The translations under genes and the position numbers were made by a program. Positions 48,801-60,000 of a DNA stretch of 64,000 nucleotides are shown piece by piece. The notes beneath the pieces are model-generated. The model saw nothing but the letters and a program-made list of their open reading frames with translations. It ran no database searches and had not been told where the DNA came from. The number at the start of each line of letters is the position of its first letter. Position 1 is the stretch's first letter. The stretch covers positions 7,312,368 to 7,376,367 of the forward strand of contig CM029638.1 in assembly GCA_017311315.1 (NCBI GenBank). Reading direction: 5' to 3'. The DNA comes from Dendrocalamus latiflorus (lineage: Eukaryota > Streptophyta > Magnoliopsida > Poales > Poaceae).

Positions 48801-48872
48801 ATCAGCCAGTTTTTTTTGAGAAGGGGTGGGAGAGGCCGCACCAACCACCAACTCCTTTTATATAGTAAAGAT

Positions 48873-49557
48873 TACTTATAGTTTTTCTCAAATAAATAAG
48901 TGAGATATTTTCTTTGTCGTCGTTTTGAAACAATTTATTATGATAAACTTTTTGAATCAATTTATTAGTATTTTATTTATTTGCTCAAGTGATCACACTG
49001 CTTTCAACCAGCCAAAAAGGACGCTCGTCTCGGCCACCAAATTCCGCGGGCCGCGGCTCCCGATCCCTCGCCTCGCGCTGACCCGTTGCCGCCGCGCTGT
49101 CTCGGCACCATGCTCTGCGCCGGCGTCACGTTGCACCTGGCGCCACCGCTGTGTGCCCGTACGATTGATGGGCCAGTCTTCGCTTCCATGCTTTGCGCGA
49201 CGATGGCAGCCTGCAGGCCTCCGGTATCTCGCCGCCACTCACTTCATTCGGCCGTCAAAGAAGCCCAAGAGGCACTCCCGCTGCCTCGCATCCAAACACT
49301 CTGCCGGGCTGAACTGATGATGGGCGTAAAGCCACCAGCAAAACGGAGAGGACTCGCTCAAAATTAGCCCTCTCTCTTTATTGTGGGATTGTGCAGTTTC
49401 TTGTCGTGGGCTGAAGCCTGAAGGCTAGGCCTCCCCTGTACGTCTCCTAATTAAATGGCCCTCACCGTCCCACCCACACACTTTTATCAGGAGAACGTGT
49501 GAAATTGTCATTTTGTTTTTTAATTACAATAAAGGATGCACACTCACGTACATCACA
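48873..49557. other. Unassigned DNA next to the Helitron
   Basis: GC-rich 49015-49370 keeps frames open in both strands but has no motif I recognise. Confidence 0.4.
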
Positions 49558-49565
49558 CTCACACT

Positions 49566-49712
49566 TAAGGGTGTCAATCAGAGCTGAATTATCCGGTATC
49601 CATTTTTGGACTATTCGATTCGTATTCAATAGCGATCATATCTTTATCATCTATTTTATTCGATATCCATATTCGGACTATTCGATTCATATTTGATCCG
49701 TTGACATCTCTA
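49566..49712. mobile_element. hAT MITE, 147 bp
   Basis: CTCACACT is duplicated exactly at 49558-49565 and 49713-49720. The ends are TAAGGGTGTCAA and, reversed, TAGAGATGTCAA. The interior carries CGGTATCC and ATTCGAT-type motifs shared with the next element. Confidence 0.75.
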
Positions 49713-49720
49713 CTCACACT

Positions 49721-49975
49721 AGGGGTGCCAATTGAATCCAAATTATTCATTTTATCCTGTATCGGAATTCGGTTGGTAGCGAATATGGGAAGCATAAATA
49801 CATTTATATTATAAAATGAATACAAATCTGGATAGTATCTAAATTTGTTTCGAATGCGAATTCGAATGTGATATGCAGAATGTAGTGCTAAACGAATACG
49901 GATATTATCTGGATTCGAATGTGATACGTGGAATACTTGACGTATCTTTTACATTTGATCTCTAAATTGGGCATA

Positions 49976-50035
<60 letters not shown>

Positions 50036-50461
50036 CAATCATCTCGATGAGCCTGTTGCCATGGTAGACTCTAATTTGCCATTTCATATTTTTCATTTTT
50101 GCACATCCACTAATAAAACTTTTTGTATACTCTTTTTAGCCAAATTCGATATGTTTATAACCGATTTATTTGCAATATATCTAGAATTAATTAGGTTTAA
50201 TGGCAAAATGGCACAAATAGTCAATGATTACGTGATAAAGTAGAGAAAAAGAGGCATAAATATTACTATAAACCGATATCAATTTGCTAAACTTCATTGT
50301 GCCATAGGATATTCGCATCCGACCGAATTGAGTATGTCGTATTCGTAATAATATTTGATTCGTATTCGTATTCGAGCATATTCGAATTTGTATTTGTATT
50401 CATTTAAAAAAATATGAATACGAATATGGAAAAACCACTATTTGATTCGTTGACACCCCTA
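49721..50461. mobile_element. hAT-like element with (TA)n core
   Basis: Begins AGGGGTGCCAATTGAATCC directly after the previous target duplication and ends TTGACACCCCT (reversed AGGGGTGTCAA). The subterminal regions contain repeated GATTCGTATTCG motifs. A pure TA microsatellite occupies about 49985-50033. No matching 8-mer flanks were found, so it may be a product of recombination with the 147-bp neighbour. Confidence 0.55.
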
Positions 50462-50479
50462 TTCATATTACGCATCACA

Positions 50480-50690
50480 TACACGTATATGCATCTTACT
50501 AAAACATACGCTAGGGCTAAAGCGGAGGTCATTGAATAAATCTTAATTTATCTAGTAACTCACAGAGTGTGGACACGCATTCTCCTACAGAACGTACACA
50601 CTATGTGAGGTGAGACACCCAAGGCCGATCTAGGGATCGAACCCGGACGAGCAGCTCACCTCTATACCATATATTAGCATGTGCCAGAAC
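50480..50690 (-). mobile_element. SINE-like retroposon, minus orientation
   Basis: The minus strand contains GGGTTCGATCCCTAGATCG, a good tRNA-type B-box, preceded by a GAGGTGAGCTGCTCG stretch. There is no intact tRNA fold and no clear poly(A), so it may be truncated. It shares a GAGTTACTAG-like segment with the unit at 27991-28209. Confidence 0.45.
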
Positions 50691-50699
50691 CAATAGGTT

Positions 50700-51608
50700 G
50701 TAGCATACTCATTAGAGTGACCCTTTTCTTTTCAGCTTATAGTTTATGACTTATGATTTCTCTCGAACAAACAAATGGGATGGTTTCTTTGCCGTCGTTT
50801 TGAAGTGGCTTATTGGGATCGTCTTTTAGAAGTGTCTTATCGACTTTTGATTCATTCGCACGAGCGCTTGTAAAAAGGCTAAAAACCATAAGCCGGAGTC
50901 TAAACCCATGATTTCTTTTGCTACACACATCACCACTATCAATCTGCATTGCATGCAAGCCTGTAGCTCTGCAATAGTGCAACTGCAATCGAGATGAGAG
51001 CATCTCATGGTGTGTTTGGTTGGCTCCCTGGCCGCGTGCGTCTGGCCAGGGCAGTAGCTAGGAAATCACCAGGAGGTGGTTTGGTTGCCTACCTGGTTGG
51101 CTCCCAAGGCCAAGCGAGCAAAATAGGTGGCATGGCAGGCAGCTGGATCTACGTCTATATTTTCATCTACCAGTTTTAGGCGTATGTTTCTAACTAAACA
51201 CTACTTCTCATGTTTGCCTAGACAGATAAAAATCATTAAAATATCATACTACCTCAAGATATCATTTTTTTTATCAGACATAGAGCTCAGGACACCAACC
51301 AAACCAACAAGTCCTCATCGTTGGCATACATAGCTACTAGTTGCCTGAGTAGCTGAGGACGCTTAGAGTGGGTTATTTGGGCTTATGGCTTAAATATTTA
51401 AATTTTGGCTGTTCGTGAGAGGTAGTATGCACAGAAAAATAGTTGCATGCGATTTTGGTCGGTATAGCTGAATTCAGTACATTTTTACTGCTTTCTTCAT
51501 ATGAACCGACCTTGAAAAAATGCACCGTTTAAAAACTTGTTACTGTAGTCCGTACAAGCATAAATTGATTGAAAGTAGAAAACAACCCGGCCATAGTATG
51601 GTGGTGAT
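50700..51608. other. Unassigned DNA, possible degraded MITEs
   Basis: 51004-51345 begins TGGTGTGTTTGGTTGGCTCC and holds GACACCAACCAAACCAAC near its other side, consistent with a decayed Tourist- or hAT-type MITE. Precise ends were not found. Confidence 0.35.
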
Positions 51609-51870
51609 CGGTTCGGCTGAAAAGCTCATGGCTTATGGTTGAAAAAAATGTAGCTGGCTGAAAAAGCACTGTAGCTGACAGAGGCTTATTTAGCATAATT
51701 AAATTTTAAAAAAATTAAAAATATAAAAAAATGTTAGCCCATTGCGTATAATACAAACAAATACGAGAAAAAAGAACCGGCAAAAAAGCTCAACAAAAAG
51801 CCAAAAGTTCAGAAAAAGACGAAACTTATGAATAGTAAAAAATAAGCCAGAAGCCGAAGCCGAGTTGATC
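51609..51870 (+). mobile_element. Dispersed MITE family, copy
   Basis: Contains GGCTGAAAAGCTCATGGCTT at the left and GAATAGTAAAAAATAAGCCA at the right. Very close to the 36600 copy over the core, including AACCGGCAAAAAAGCTCAAC. Confidence 0.65.
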
Positions 51871-52485
51871 AGGGCCCGGCCCACCCGTCTCATGCCTCGG
51901 GCTGCGGGCCCAGCGGAGCAACCGCCTGGCCGCGCACCCGATACGGCCCTCCAGATGGGCCCTCGCGGCTGTTCAGTGGCTTGTACGCCGGAGAGAACCC
52001 ACACCACCGCATATCACAAGGGAGCGTTCCGCCGCGCCGTGGGCCGCATGACTTATGAGGCTAGGGTGTCATTTGGTGGGGGGGGGGGGGGGGCGGGAAG
52101 CGGGCGAGCGGAGGAGCCAGCTGGGTAGGGCCATTGGTCCGCTAGGGCAGCTGTAGCCTGCACCCTCGGGTGCTGCATCGAGCGACGCTCATTGACCCAT
52201 CCATTCCCTTTGCTCTTTACGGGCCTGAACGGCCTAACTAAAACGGGATGGCAGTGACAGTAACGCATCCCACTTACGTACGTACCGACCCTTGCACGCT
52301 TCTGCCCATTTGACCCATCACGCACTTTGCACGGCTGCACAGGTGCACCTCTTCCGTGGTCTTACGCTAGCAGATTTTGTTCGCATGGCCAGGCCATGTG
52401 TTTTAGAGATCTCACCAGTAACCATACGCTTTGTAAAACGTAGTACAACTACTGACACACTGACGCTGAGTGTTGTGTGGTGTAA
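51871..52485. other. Unassigned DNA with G16 homopolymer
   Basis: Contains a 16-bp G run at 52078-52093. No coding match was recognised. Confidence 0.4.
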
Positions 52486-52488
52486 TAA

Positions 52489-52842
52489 GGGTGCCTTTGG
52501 TTGAGTTTTTGGGAGCTGCTTTTGCTTCCAAAAAGCCAAAAGCCAACCAAAGGGGTGGAAATCAGAAGCTGTTTTTTCAGAAGCAGCTACTTTTGGGTAG
52601 TACAGTTTTGAAAGCACCTTGGACCCTGCTTTTGGCTTTTGGCTTTCTGCTTTTTGAAATGGTGAAAATAGAGAGCTGTTTCACAGTTGTTTCAAGGAAA
52701 AATAGAGATAGGAGGTAAGTTTTATACTTGTTTGAACCAAACAGCTTATAGCTTTTCCACAGTCCACAACCTACAGCAGTTTTTCCACAGCCCACAGCTC
52801 ACAACAGCTTTTTCAGAAACCACAAGTCAACTAAACACACCC
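52489..52842. mobile_element. Tourist-like MITE upstream of AGO1
   Basis: The ends GGGTGCCTTTGGTTGAG and, reversed, GGGTGTGTTTAGTTGAC are a good inverted repeat. A TAA trinucleotide flanks each side (52486-52488 and 52843-52845), the PIF/Harbinger target duplication. 354 bp, palindromic, non-coding. It ends about 450 bp before the presumed AGO1 leader. Confidence 0.75.
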
Positions 52843-52845
52843 TAA

Positions 52846-53289
52846 AGCTGGTAGAGAAACGGAGCGTCGTCCGTTTGATCGCGTGCTGCGCACGGGACGC
52901 AAAGCGAAGCCCATCCAATCAGCAGCCGAAGCGTCCGTGGGGTCCTGGGGAGCAACAGGAGCGAGGGGGCGCAATTATCCACTCCTGACACCTGGGCCCC
53001 GGCCATTTCGCTAGCTAATGGCTGGCCTAACCCCACTTGATCCCACCCAGGGCGTCGCGCCCGAGGCGCTCCCGGCCAATCACGGCCCAAATGACGTGCC
53101 GGGCCCACGTACGCCCTAACCCGCCTCGAAACGGGTCCGGATTGGGATTACCGGGTCCCCCGCAGAGCGACCCGTCCCGCGACCTGACACGGGAGCCTGC
53201 CGGCCTGCCGTCGCTTCGGCTCTTTCCCCAGTGTGCCGCACTGCTGCTAATTAACCACAAGCGGTCGTCGTCTTTCCCCTCCTCAAAAG
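52846..53289 (+). promoter_or_regulatory. Presumed AGO1 promoter region
   Basis: GC-rich DNA between a Tourist-like MITE and the AGO1 leader. I see no canonical TATA box; several CCGCC/GGGCCC stretches are present. Assignment is by position only. Confidence 0.4.
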
Positions 53290-56200
53290 AAGGCGAGGGG
53301 TGGTGGTGGAGGCGGCGAGAGGCGGCAGCAGCAGCAGTGAGCGCTAGTGGGGAGTTGGAGGAGGTCTAGGGTTTCCGGAGACCGCCTCCTCCCGCCCCGC
53401 CGTTCGCTCACCGTGCTCCGGTACCACACCCGCTCACCAGATCTGTACCTTTCTCCCGCTTGTTTCGCTGGTTTCGTGCGGGCGCGTGGCGTTCGATCGA
53501 TTGGGGGGGGGGGGGGGTCGGTTGCGGCGTCACGGGTGCCTTGGTGCTCGTGTGAGAGGGTTTTGGTGGATTTGGGCGGGGTTTCTCGGTGGATTTGGGC
53601 GGATCTACCTTTGCGGTGAGCTGATCCGATTTGGGGGGGGGGGGGGGGGGGTTGGCGATTTGCTCGTGTTCGTGTGATCGCCACCGTATTTTTAGGTCCA
53701 GCACGAGTGCGGGATGCGAGGTGTGAAGAAGGTGTGTGAGAAGGAAGCCCTTTTCCTTTCGGTTTGAAGTGCTTACATTGGCTAAATGCTTTTCTGAACA
53801 CGTTTGTTTGGTTTTCTTTTTGCTACTAACCCTGGTATGGTTGTTAGCTTGTATGATGATTTCGCCCTACGCCGTGGTGTAAAATCGTTTTTTCTCTGTT
53901 TATTTGTGTGTACACTGATGTAGCTCGGTAACAGAGAGTGGTTAATCGGGGCTATAGAGGACTGTTTTTGTTGTCTCTGGCTAATAAACGAAGGTAATCG
54001 TGTCCTTCGGTTGAATGCACCATGAAGACAGCCGTGAAATTGCAGCTCCATAAGAATGCGGATAAACTGTAGCCTGTAGGCTTACTGTGGACTCTGAACC
54101 GTCATTACAAGTGCGAAGTATATCACTTGCTAAGGTTCACAGATACATTGGGAAAATCTGTTGGGTGGTGCGCCAATAAGTTGCTGGTAGTTTGGTCGGC
54201 TTGATCACGGTGTTGATTGTATTATTTAAAATATTTGATGCGCCCCAAATTGATTGTGTTTTAACAGCTATTGCTAGAAATATAATGACATTGCTGAAAG
54301 GAACTTAAAAGAGCCATTGCTAAGTTTTATAGTAGTAGGGTTTTGCTCGATGCGTGTTGTAGTTAGTGGTTCATTTTCAAGTGCTACACATTTCTCATCC
54401 ATAGCATGTACTGGTCGTTTCATTATGCATACATTTCTTTTGGTAGCTTCGTAGCTTTAATATGACCTCCGTTGTTCATTTTCGTCTCATTATGGTGCTA
54501 TGGTTTATGCAATAGGATATAAAGCCTGCTGGAGTTTGTTCATTTTGTTCTAACATGGTATTCTGGTGTGGATTGCACGCCTCCTGGTTGTGTGTAACAC
54601 AGACGTTATCTATTTTTAAATAAAAGTATAATTCTTTCTGTTATTCTAGAAAAAAGTGATTAGTTGATTTTGTTTATTGCGTGTTTGTCTATGTGTTTTA
54701 GGCTGTCACTTGCAATGGATAAACTAATTTTTTAGGTAACTAGGTAAAAATGAGGCAGCCATACTTTACATGATACACTCTTACTTACATTGTTGTAATC
54801 TTTTGCTTGCTAACTTGTTGTTTATTCCTTTCTTGTATGGTGCTGGCTAGTTTTTAGTTTGCTTCCTTTTTACATGTGCAAATTGTGTTCCTTTACTATG
54901 TTATGGTAACTTAGTCTCTTTCTTATTCTCATTGGTACAGATTTGATCATGGTATAGTTCTCATGTTTTTTTTGTCTGCTAAGCCTACTTAGGGATAATA
55001 TGCCCCGTTAACACTGCCTGTATGCAATATGCCAATATGTTAATAGTTTATCTTCTATTTGTGTTATGTTAATCACATCATTTTCTTTATCGTGTGTGAG
55101 TGTTGCTTTGCCCTCAACAGGAGGCAGTTTTGTTGTTTTTTATTTTCACTAGAAGTCCTTAGGCAGTTTTCTTTTGCATGCAATAGTAATATATTTAGGT
55201 GTATCATCTTATGCATCATCGGACATCCTTTTGTGTCATTTCTTTATATGAGTTGATGATATGGTGGTGATTGAGTACGGATCCAAGGACTGAGGGTAGG
55301 GCGCTCGTCCTCATCTAGCCACCGACAGGGCTATTCCCTGATGTGGTAGAGAGGCTCTGAGACTTGACCTTAGAATAAGGGGGAGACTAAAGATTTGTTT
55401 GATTGTTTATTGCTTAATGATAACGATACAATTTTGTCACTTTTATAGGGGTAGCTAGATTTGATCTCTAAGAAACCTATCCCTATATTAAGGAAATGAA
55501 TCCTAATAATAGGAAGCTTATCTCTAATACATAGAATAAATCTAAAAGAAAATAAACTCAAATAATAAGGAAACTAATTATTATATTTATAATCCGTGAT
55601 ATGCTGCAAATGCTATGGCTTGTCACGCCATAGCATTTCATCCCTCGCGGTGAGACAACTTGTCCTCGAGCTGTCAGGTGGCAGCCACAGACGGAAACCT
55701 TCACATCCCCATGTTAACAGGAGTGATCAGTATCGGCGTCCGGTCGCTTGAGAGCAGATCAACAACATTCCGACATATGGAGCCCTAGAAAGAAACGCCT
55801 TAGCATGACGTGGCATTGAGGAAGACGCCGACGGAATATGCAACCAATATGGGACAACAGTGATACCCTTACTATCACGGAGTGTGATGATGGTGTTGGA
55901 GGGCACGACGGCGATGCTGCCTCTCAGTCGTTGTGCTCCCCATTGCCTAAGGAACAGTATCCATCAGCCACGTAGAAAAGACTACCGCACCATCCTCCTC
56001 GGCGAACGCCTAGGGGTGCAGCCAAGGGCAACATTGCCTGCTGAGGAGGTGTTGGCAACGATAGCTGGAGTGGCATTGTTGGTGGTGCTGGTTCTGGAGG
56101 TGATGGAAGTGGTGACGCAATTATGTTGGCGACGACAGGCATCACCGTCTTCTGCTCCTCCATCTTGGCCAAGGTCGCAGCTGGTGGGGTTGCCATCAAG

Positions 56201-57048
56201 GTCAGCAAATTGGTGGAACATTCCTTGCTCCCGGCGTAGCTTCTCTCCTCCTCCGGACACTAAGTATCTTTTCAAGCATCTCAATCATACAACCCAGCAT
56301 GTTGTTGATTGTCATGGAATCGAAACCCTCGCCACCCCACATGGTGGAAGGGGCAACAATTGGCTTTGATACCAAATGATATGGTCGGTGGTTAGGTATG
56401 GGTCCGAGGAATGAGGGTAGGACGCTTGCCTTCATCTAGCCATTGGCAGGGCTCTTTGCTGACGTGGTAGAGAGGCTCTGAGGCCTGACCTTAGAAGAAG
56501 GGAGAGACTAGATACTTGTTTGATTATTCATTGCTTGATGATAACGATACAATGCTGTCCCTTTTATTGGGATAGCTAGACTTGATCTCTATGAAATCTA
56601 TCCCTATATTAAGGAAACAAATTCTAATAATAGGAAACTTATCTCTAATACATGGAATAGATCTAAAAGGAAATAAACCCAAATAATAAGGAAAATAATA
56701 ATTATATTCCTAATCCGCGATATGTTGCGAATGCTATGGTTTATCATGCTATGGCTTTGTTCGATAACCTGTGTTCCTTGGTGATGAAGTATAAAAGATA
56801 GGTAATTCACTGCCTGAACAAATTGGAGGTGTTTCATTCCATGTTAAGGTCTTGCAATTTACTAGGTGCATTGCCATTTTAGTTTTAAAATGCGAAATGG
56901 ACTCAATTCGTTTTTTCTGTTAAGTATTTGCTTTGTCATGGTATTCTATCTTTCTGCTTGTAGTTATACTTTGATAACCTGTAGTCTTGATACATTAGAT
57001 TTCTATAATCTTACATTTTGGTGTATTCCTGTCTTGACAGCGTCCATC
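53290..57048 (+). other. AGO1 5' leader exon(s) and long leader intron
   Basis: A GC-rich leader-like exon with GGCGGCAGCAGCAGCAG and a (G)AG/GT donor near 53360-53370 precedes about 3.6 kb of T-rich intron-like sequence. The acceptor is CTTGACAG at 57033-57040, and the start codon follows 8 bp later. G homopolymers lie at 53503-53517 and 53633-53651, and the intron hosts an LTR element at 55257-56746. The exact transcription start and first donor cannot be fixed without transcript data. Confidence 0.55.
55257..56746 (-). mobile_element. Non-autonomous LTR retrotransposon in the AGO1 leader intron
   Basis: Two direct repeats of 369 and 370 bp (55257-55625 and 56377-56746) start TGATATGGT and end in TCA on the plus strand, and are clearly homologous along their length. 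Read on the minus strand, TGGTATCAAAGCC lies immediately inside the 56377 repeat, so the element runs on the minus strand with that repeat as its 5' LTR. The 751-bp interior has short Pro/Ala-rich frames and, near the 3' LTR, CTCGAGGACAAGTTGTCTC, a signature seen at the end of plant gypsy pol. It encodes no polymerase, as in TRIM/SMART or LARD-type elements. Flanking 5-mers differ (GTTGA, TGCTA). Confidence 0.8.
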
Positions 57049-60000
57049 ATGGTGAGGAAGAAAAGAAGTGGCCCTGGCAGCTCTGGAGAGAGTTCTGGGG
57101 AAGCTTCAGGAGCTTCTGGGCAGGGTTCCTCACAGCGAGCTGAGAGAGCTCCTCAACAACTTGGGGGAGGACCTCCTCAACAACATGGGGGAGGACGTGG
57201 TTGGGTACCTCATCAGGGTGGCCGTGGTGGTGGTCAACACCAGGGTCGTGGTGGACACTATCAGGGCCGCGGAGGACCACATCATCCAGGTGGTGGGCCA
57301 CCTGAGTATCAACCGCGTGAGTATCAGGGACGTGGTGGTCCACACCCCAGAGGAGGTGGAATGCCGCAGCCATACTATGGCGGGCATAGGGGAGGTAGTG
57401 GTGGACGCAATGTTCCTCCAGGTCCATCAAGAACAGTTCCCGAGCTGCACCAAGCCCCACATGTCCAATATCCAGCCCCGGTGGTTTCACCATCCCCATC
57501 GGGAGCTGGCTCATCCTCTCAGCCTGCAGCAGAGGTGAGCAGTGGACAAGTCCAGCAACAGTTTCTGCAACTTGCCATTCATGGTCAAAGTTCGACCAGT
57601 CAAGCCATTCAACTGGCACCACCATCAAGCAAATCAGTTAGGTTTCCATTGCGCCCTGGAAAGGGTACATATGGGGACAGGTGTATCGTGAAGGCCAATC
57701 ATTTTTTTGCAGAGCTGCCTGATAAAGATCTTCACCAATACGATGTATGCCTCTCGTATGAAGTTTTATTCCCTCTCCAGAGTTTTTATTTTGTGATTTC
57801 TGATCACTAATCTCGTTTACATCAGGTGTCTATAACACCGGAGGTTACTTCACGTGGTGTGAATCGTGCTGTCATGGGAGAGCTAGTAACGCTGTATAGA
57901 CAATCTCATTTGGGTGGGCGTCTACCTGTCTACGATGGAAGGAAGAGCCTTTATACAGCTGGGCCATTGCCATTTACTTCTAGGACATTCGAAATTACTC
58001 TGCAAGATGAGGAAGATAGTCTTGGTAGTGGTCAAGGCGGGCAAAGGTATTCTATTGCTGTCATATCTGTACCTAAATATATTTAAAATTTTCTGCTGAC
58101 ATTCCTTTTTTTTAAAGGCGCGAGAGACCATTCAGGGTGGTGATCAAATTTGCTGCTCGTGCTGATCTCCACCATTTGGCTATGTTTCTAGCTGGGAGGC
58201 AAGCAGATGCACCGCAGGAAGCTCTTCAAGTGCTTGACATTGTGCTACGTGAATTGCCTACTGCCAGGTAATCTTGAGTTAACCGTGTGCTATTTTATTG
58301 TTTTTCCTGTGGCATGTCCTAGAATTTATTTGCATTTCACTTCTGTAGGTATTCTCCAGTTAGCCGATCATTTTATTCTCCTAACTTAGGGAGACGTCAG
58401 CACCTTGGTGAGGGTTTGGAAAGTTGGCGTGGTTTTTATCAAAGTATAAGGCCTACACAGATGGGGCTTTCGCTGAATATTGGTTAGATGCCACCACTTC
58501 CATCTTTATTTTCCTTTTGTATCACTGTTACAGAATATTATAGTTTACAGAGCATGTGGGCGTAGGTTACAGAATGTCCATTTGTCTTGTCTGACATATT
58601 GAGATTACTTGGCGTTTCTTCTTGCAGATATGTCTTCTACTGCATTTATCGAGCCTCTCCCTGTGATTGATTTTGTTGCCCAGCTTCTGAACAGAGACAT
58701 CTCAGTTAGACGATTGTCTGATTCTGATCGTGTGAAGGTTTGATTCATTACTTGCCTCACCTTTGTTGACTGTGACTTTGGTTTATGCTGAGTTACAATA
58801 ATTATTCTTCCCCTGTAGATCAAAAAAGCCCTACGAGGTGTGAAGGTTGAGGTTACACATCGAGGAAACATGCGTAGGAAATATCGTATATCTGGCCTCA
58901 CTTCACAAGCAACAAGAGAGTTATCGTATGTGCTTCTCCCTAGCTTATATGTAAAAAATCTCTTATGCCTCAGCAGATGCGTGGATCAAAGGACACTGTG
59001 TTGACATGATTTTGGTTGGTATTCCTGTGATAGATTCCCTGTTGATGATCGCGGCACTGTGAAGACTGTGGTTCAATACTTCCTGGAGACATATGGTTTT
59101 AGTATACAGCACACCACTTTACCGTGCTTGCAAGTGGGCAATCAGCAAAGACCAAATTACCTGCCTATGGAGGTTAGTATCTTTAAGACTTTAACTACCC
59201 TGATTGCATTGATGTATTGTATTATGTTCATCTGTGCAAATGTTTTCTAGATTTTACATCCAGCTTCAACATATTGTCACAAGTTGTTTATGACTTAAAA
59301 ATATCAGGTTTGTAAGATTGTTGAAGGACAACGTTACTCGAAACGACTCAATGAGAAACAGATAACTGCTTTACTGAAAGTGACTTGCCAGCGCCCTCAA
59401 GAGCGTGAGCTGGACATCTTGCAGGTGACTGTTGATCGTATTTTTTGGTGCAAGCTGTTTCAACAGTGTTGTATTACAATATTGCCTACTGGCATTCTGT
59501 GCCTGTTTCATTTATGAATTGATATGTTTATGTAGCTGTTTGGTGTTTTTCCACAGACTTTTATGTTGACAGGTTCGTCCAATTTGATGTCCAATTTTCT
59601 TTGACACATGTTATTTACATGTCTATATAGCATTTTATTGCAATTAAAGCTTCTGTAATGTTTTTTTAAAAAGTTTTTGGTTATGGGATCACTGTGCATG
59701 TATTCTTGTGCATCTGAAACAGGTTTTCACAGTAGGGGCTCTATGAGATACTTAGTCATTGTGATCTCTTGTTATTTTACCATAGTTAGATTTCAGGGTT
59801 TTGTTTATCGTGGGATTGAGTGTCCTATAGATATATATTTTAAAATAAACGGTAATTACTTGATGAGTAATTGTTGCTGTCAAAATCACATATTCCGGTG
59901 AAGAGTTCCATCTAATATTTATTTGTCTGAATTGTTCTTGTGTCTGTAATGATTACATACTATGAACACATTAAGATGCTGGTGCTTATGCTAGTATTTA

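Larger units (their letters stand above)
45444..48872 (-). mobile_element. Helitron-like element with two captured gene fragments
   Basis: Read on the minus strand the element begins TCTTTACTATATAAAAGG (5' TC end at 48872, preceded by A). It ends with a short hairpin CCGTAACAACGTACGG followed by GCATTTAACTAGT (3' CTAGT end at 45444). TC start, 3' hairpin and CTRRT end are the structural marks of Helitrons. The base after CTAGT is A rather than the expected T. There is no Rep/helicase, so it is non-autonomous. Inside, in the same orientation, are a peroxiredoxin-like fragment (48250-47446), an NPGR-type TPR fragment (46837-45977) and a GC-rich minisatellite near the 5' end. Confidence 0.75.

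Noticed and set aside
48030..48851. Minus-strand open frames of 273 and 281 codons rich in proline
   Set aside because: They run in parallel frames through a GC-rich minisatellite and show no domain, so they are composition artefacts except where they touch the captured AAED1 exon.
50650..50680. tRNA gene suggested by GGGTTCGATCCC
   Set aside because: No acceptor stem or D-arm could be paired; better read as the B-box of a SINE-like unit.
55860..56369. 169-codon plus-strand frame inside the AGO1 leader intron
   Set aside because: It lies inside the LTR element on the opposite strand to its PBS and has no recognisable domain.
57068..57538. Alternative long frames on both strands of AGO1 exon 1
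   Set aside because: They are shadows of the Gly-rich AGO1 N-terminus, which joins in frame with 21 further exons.
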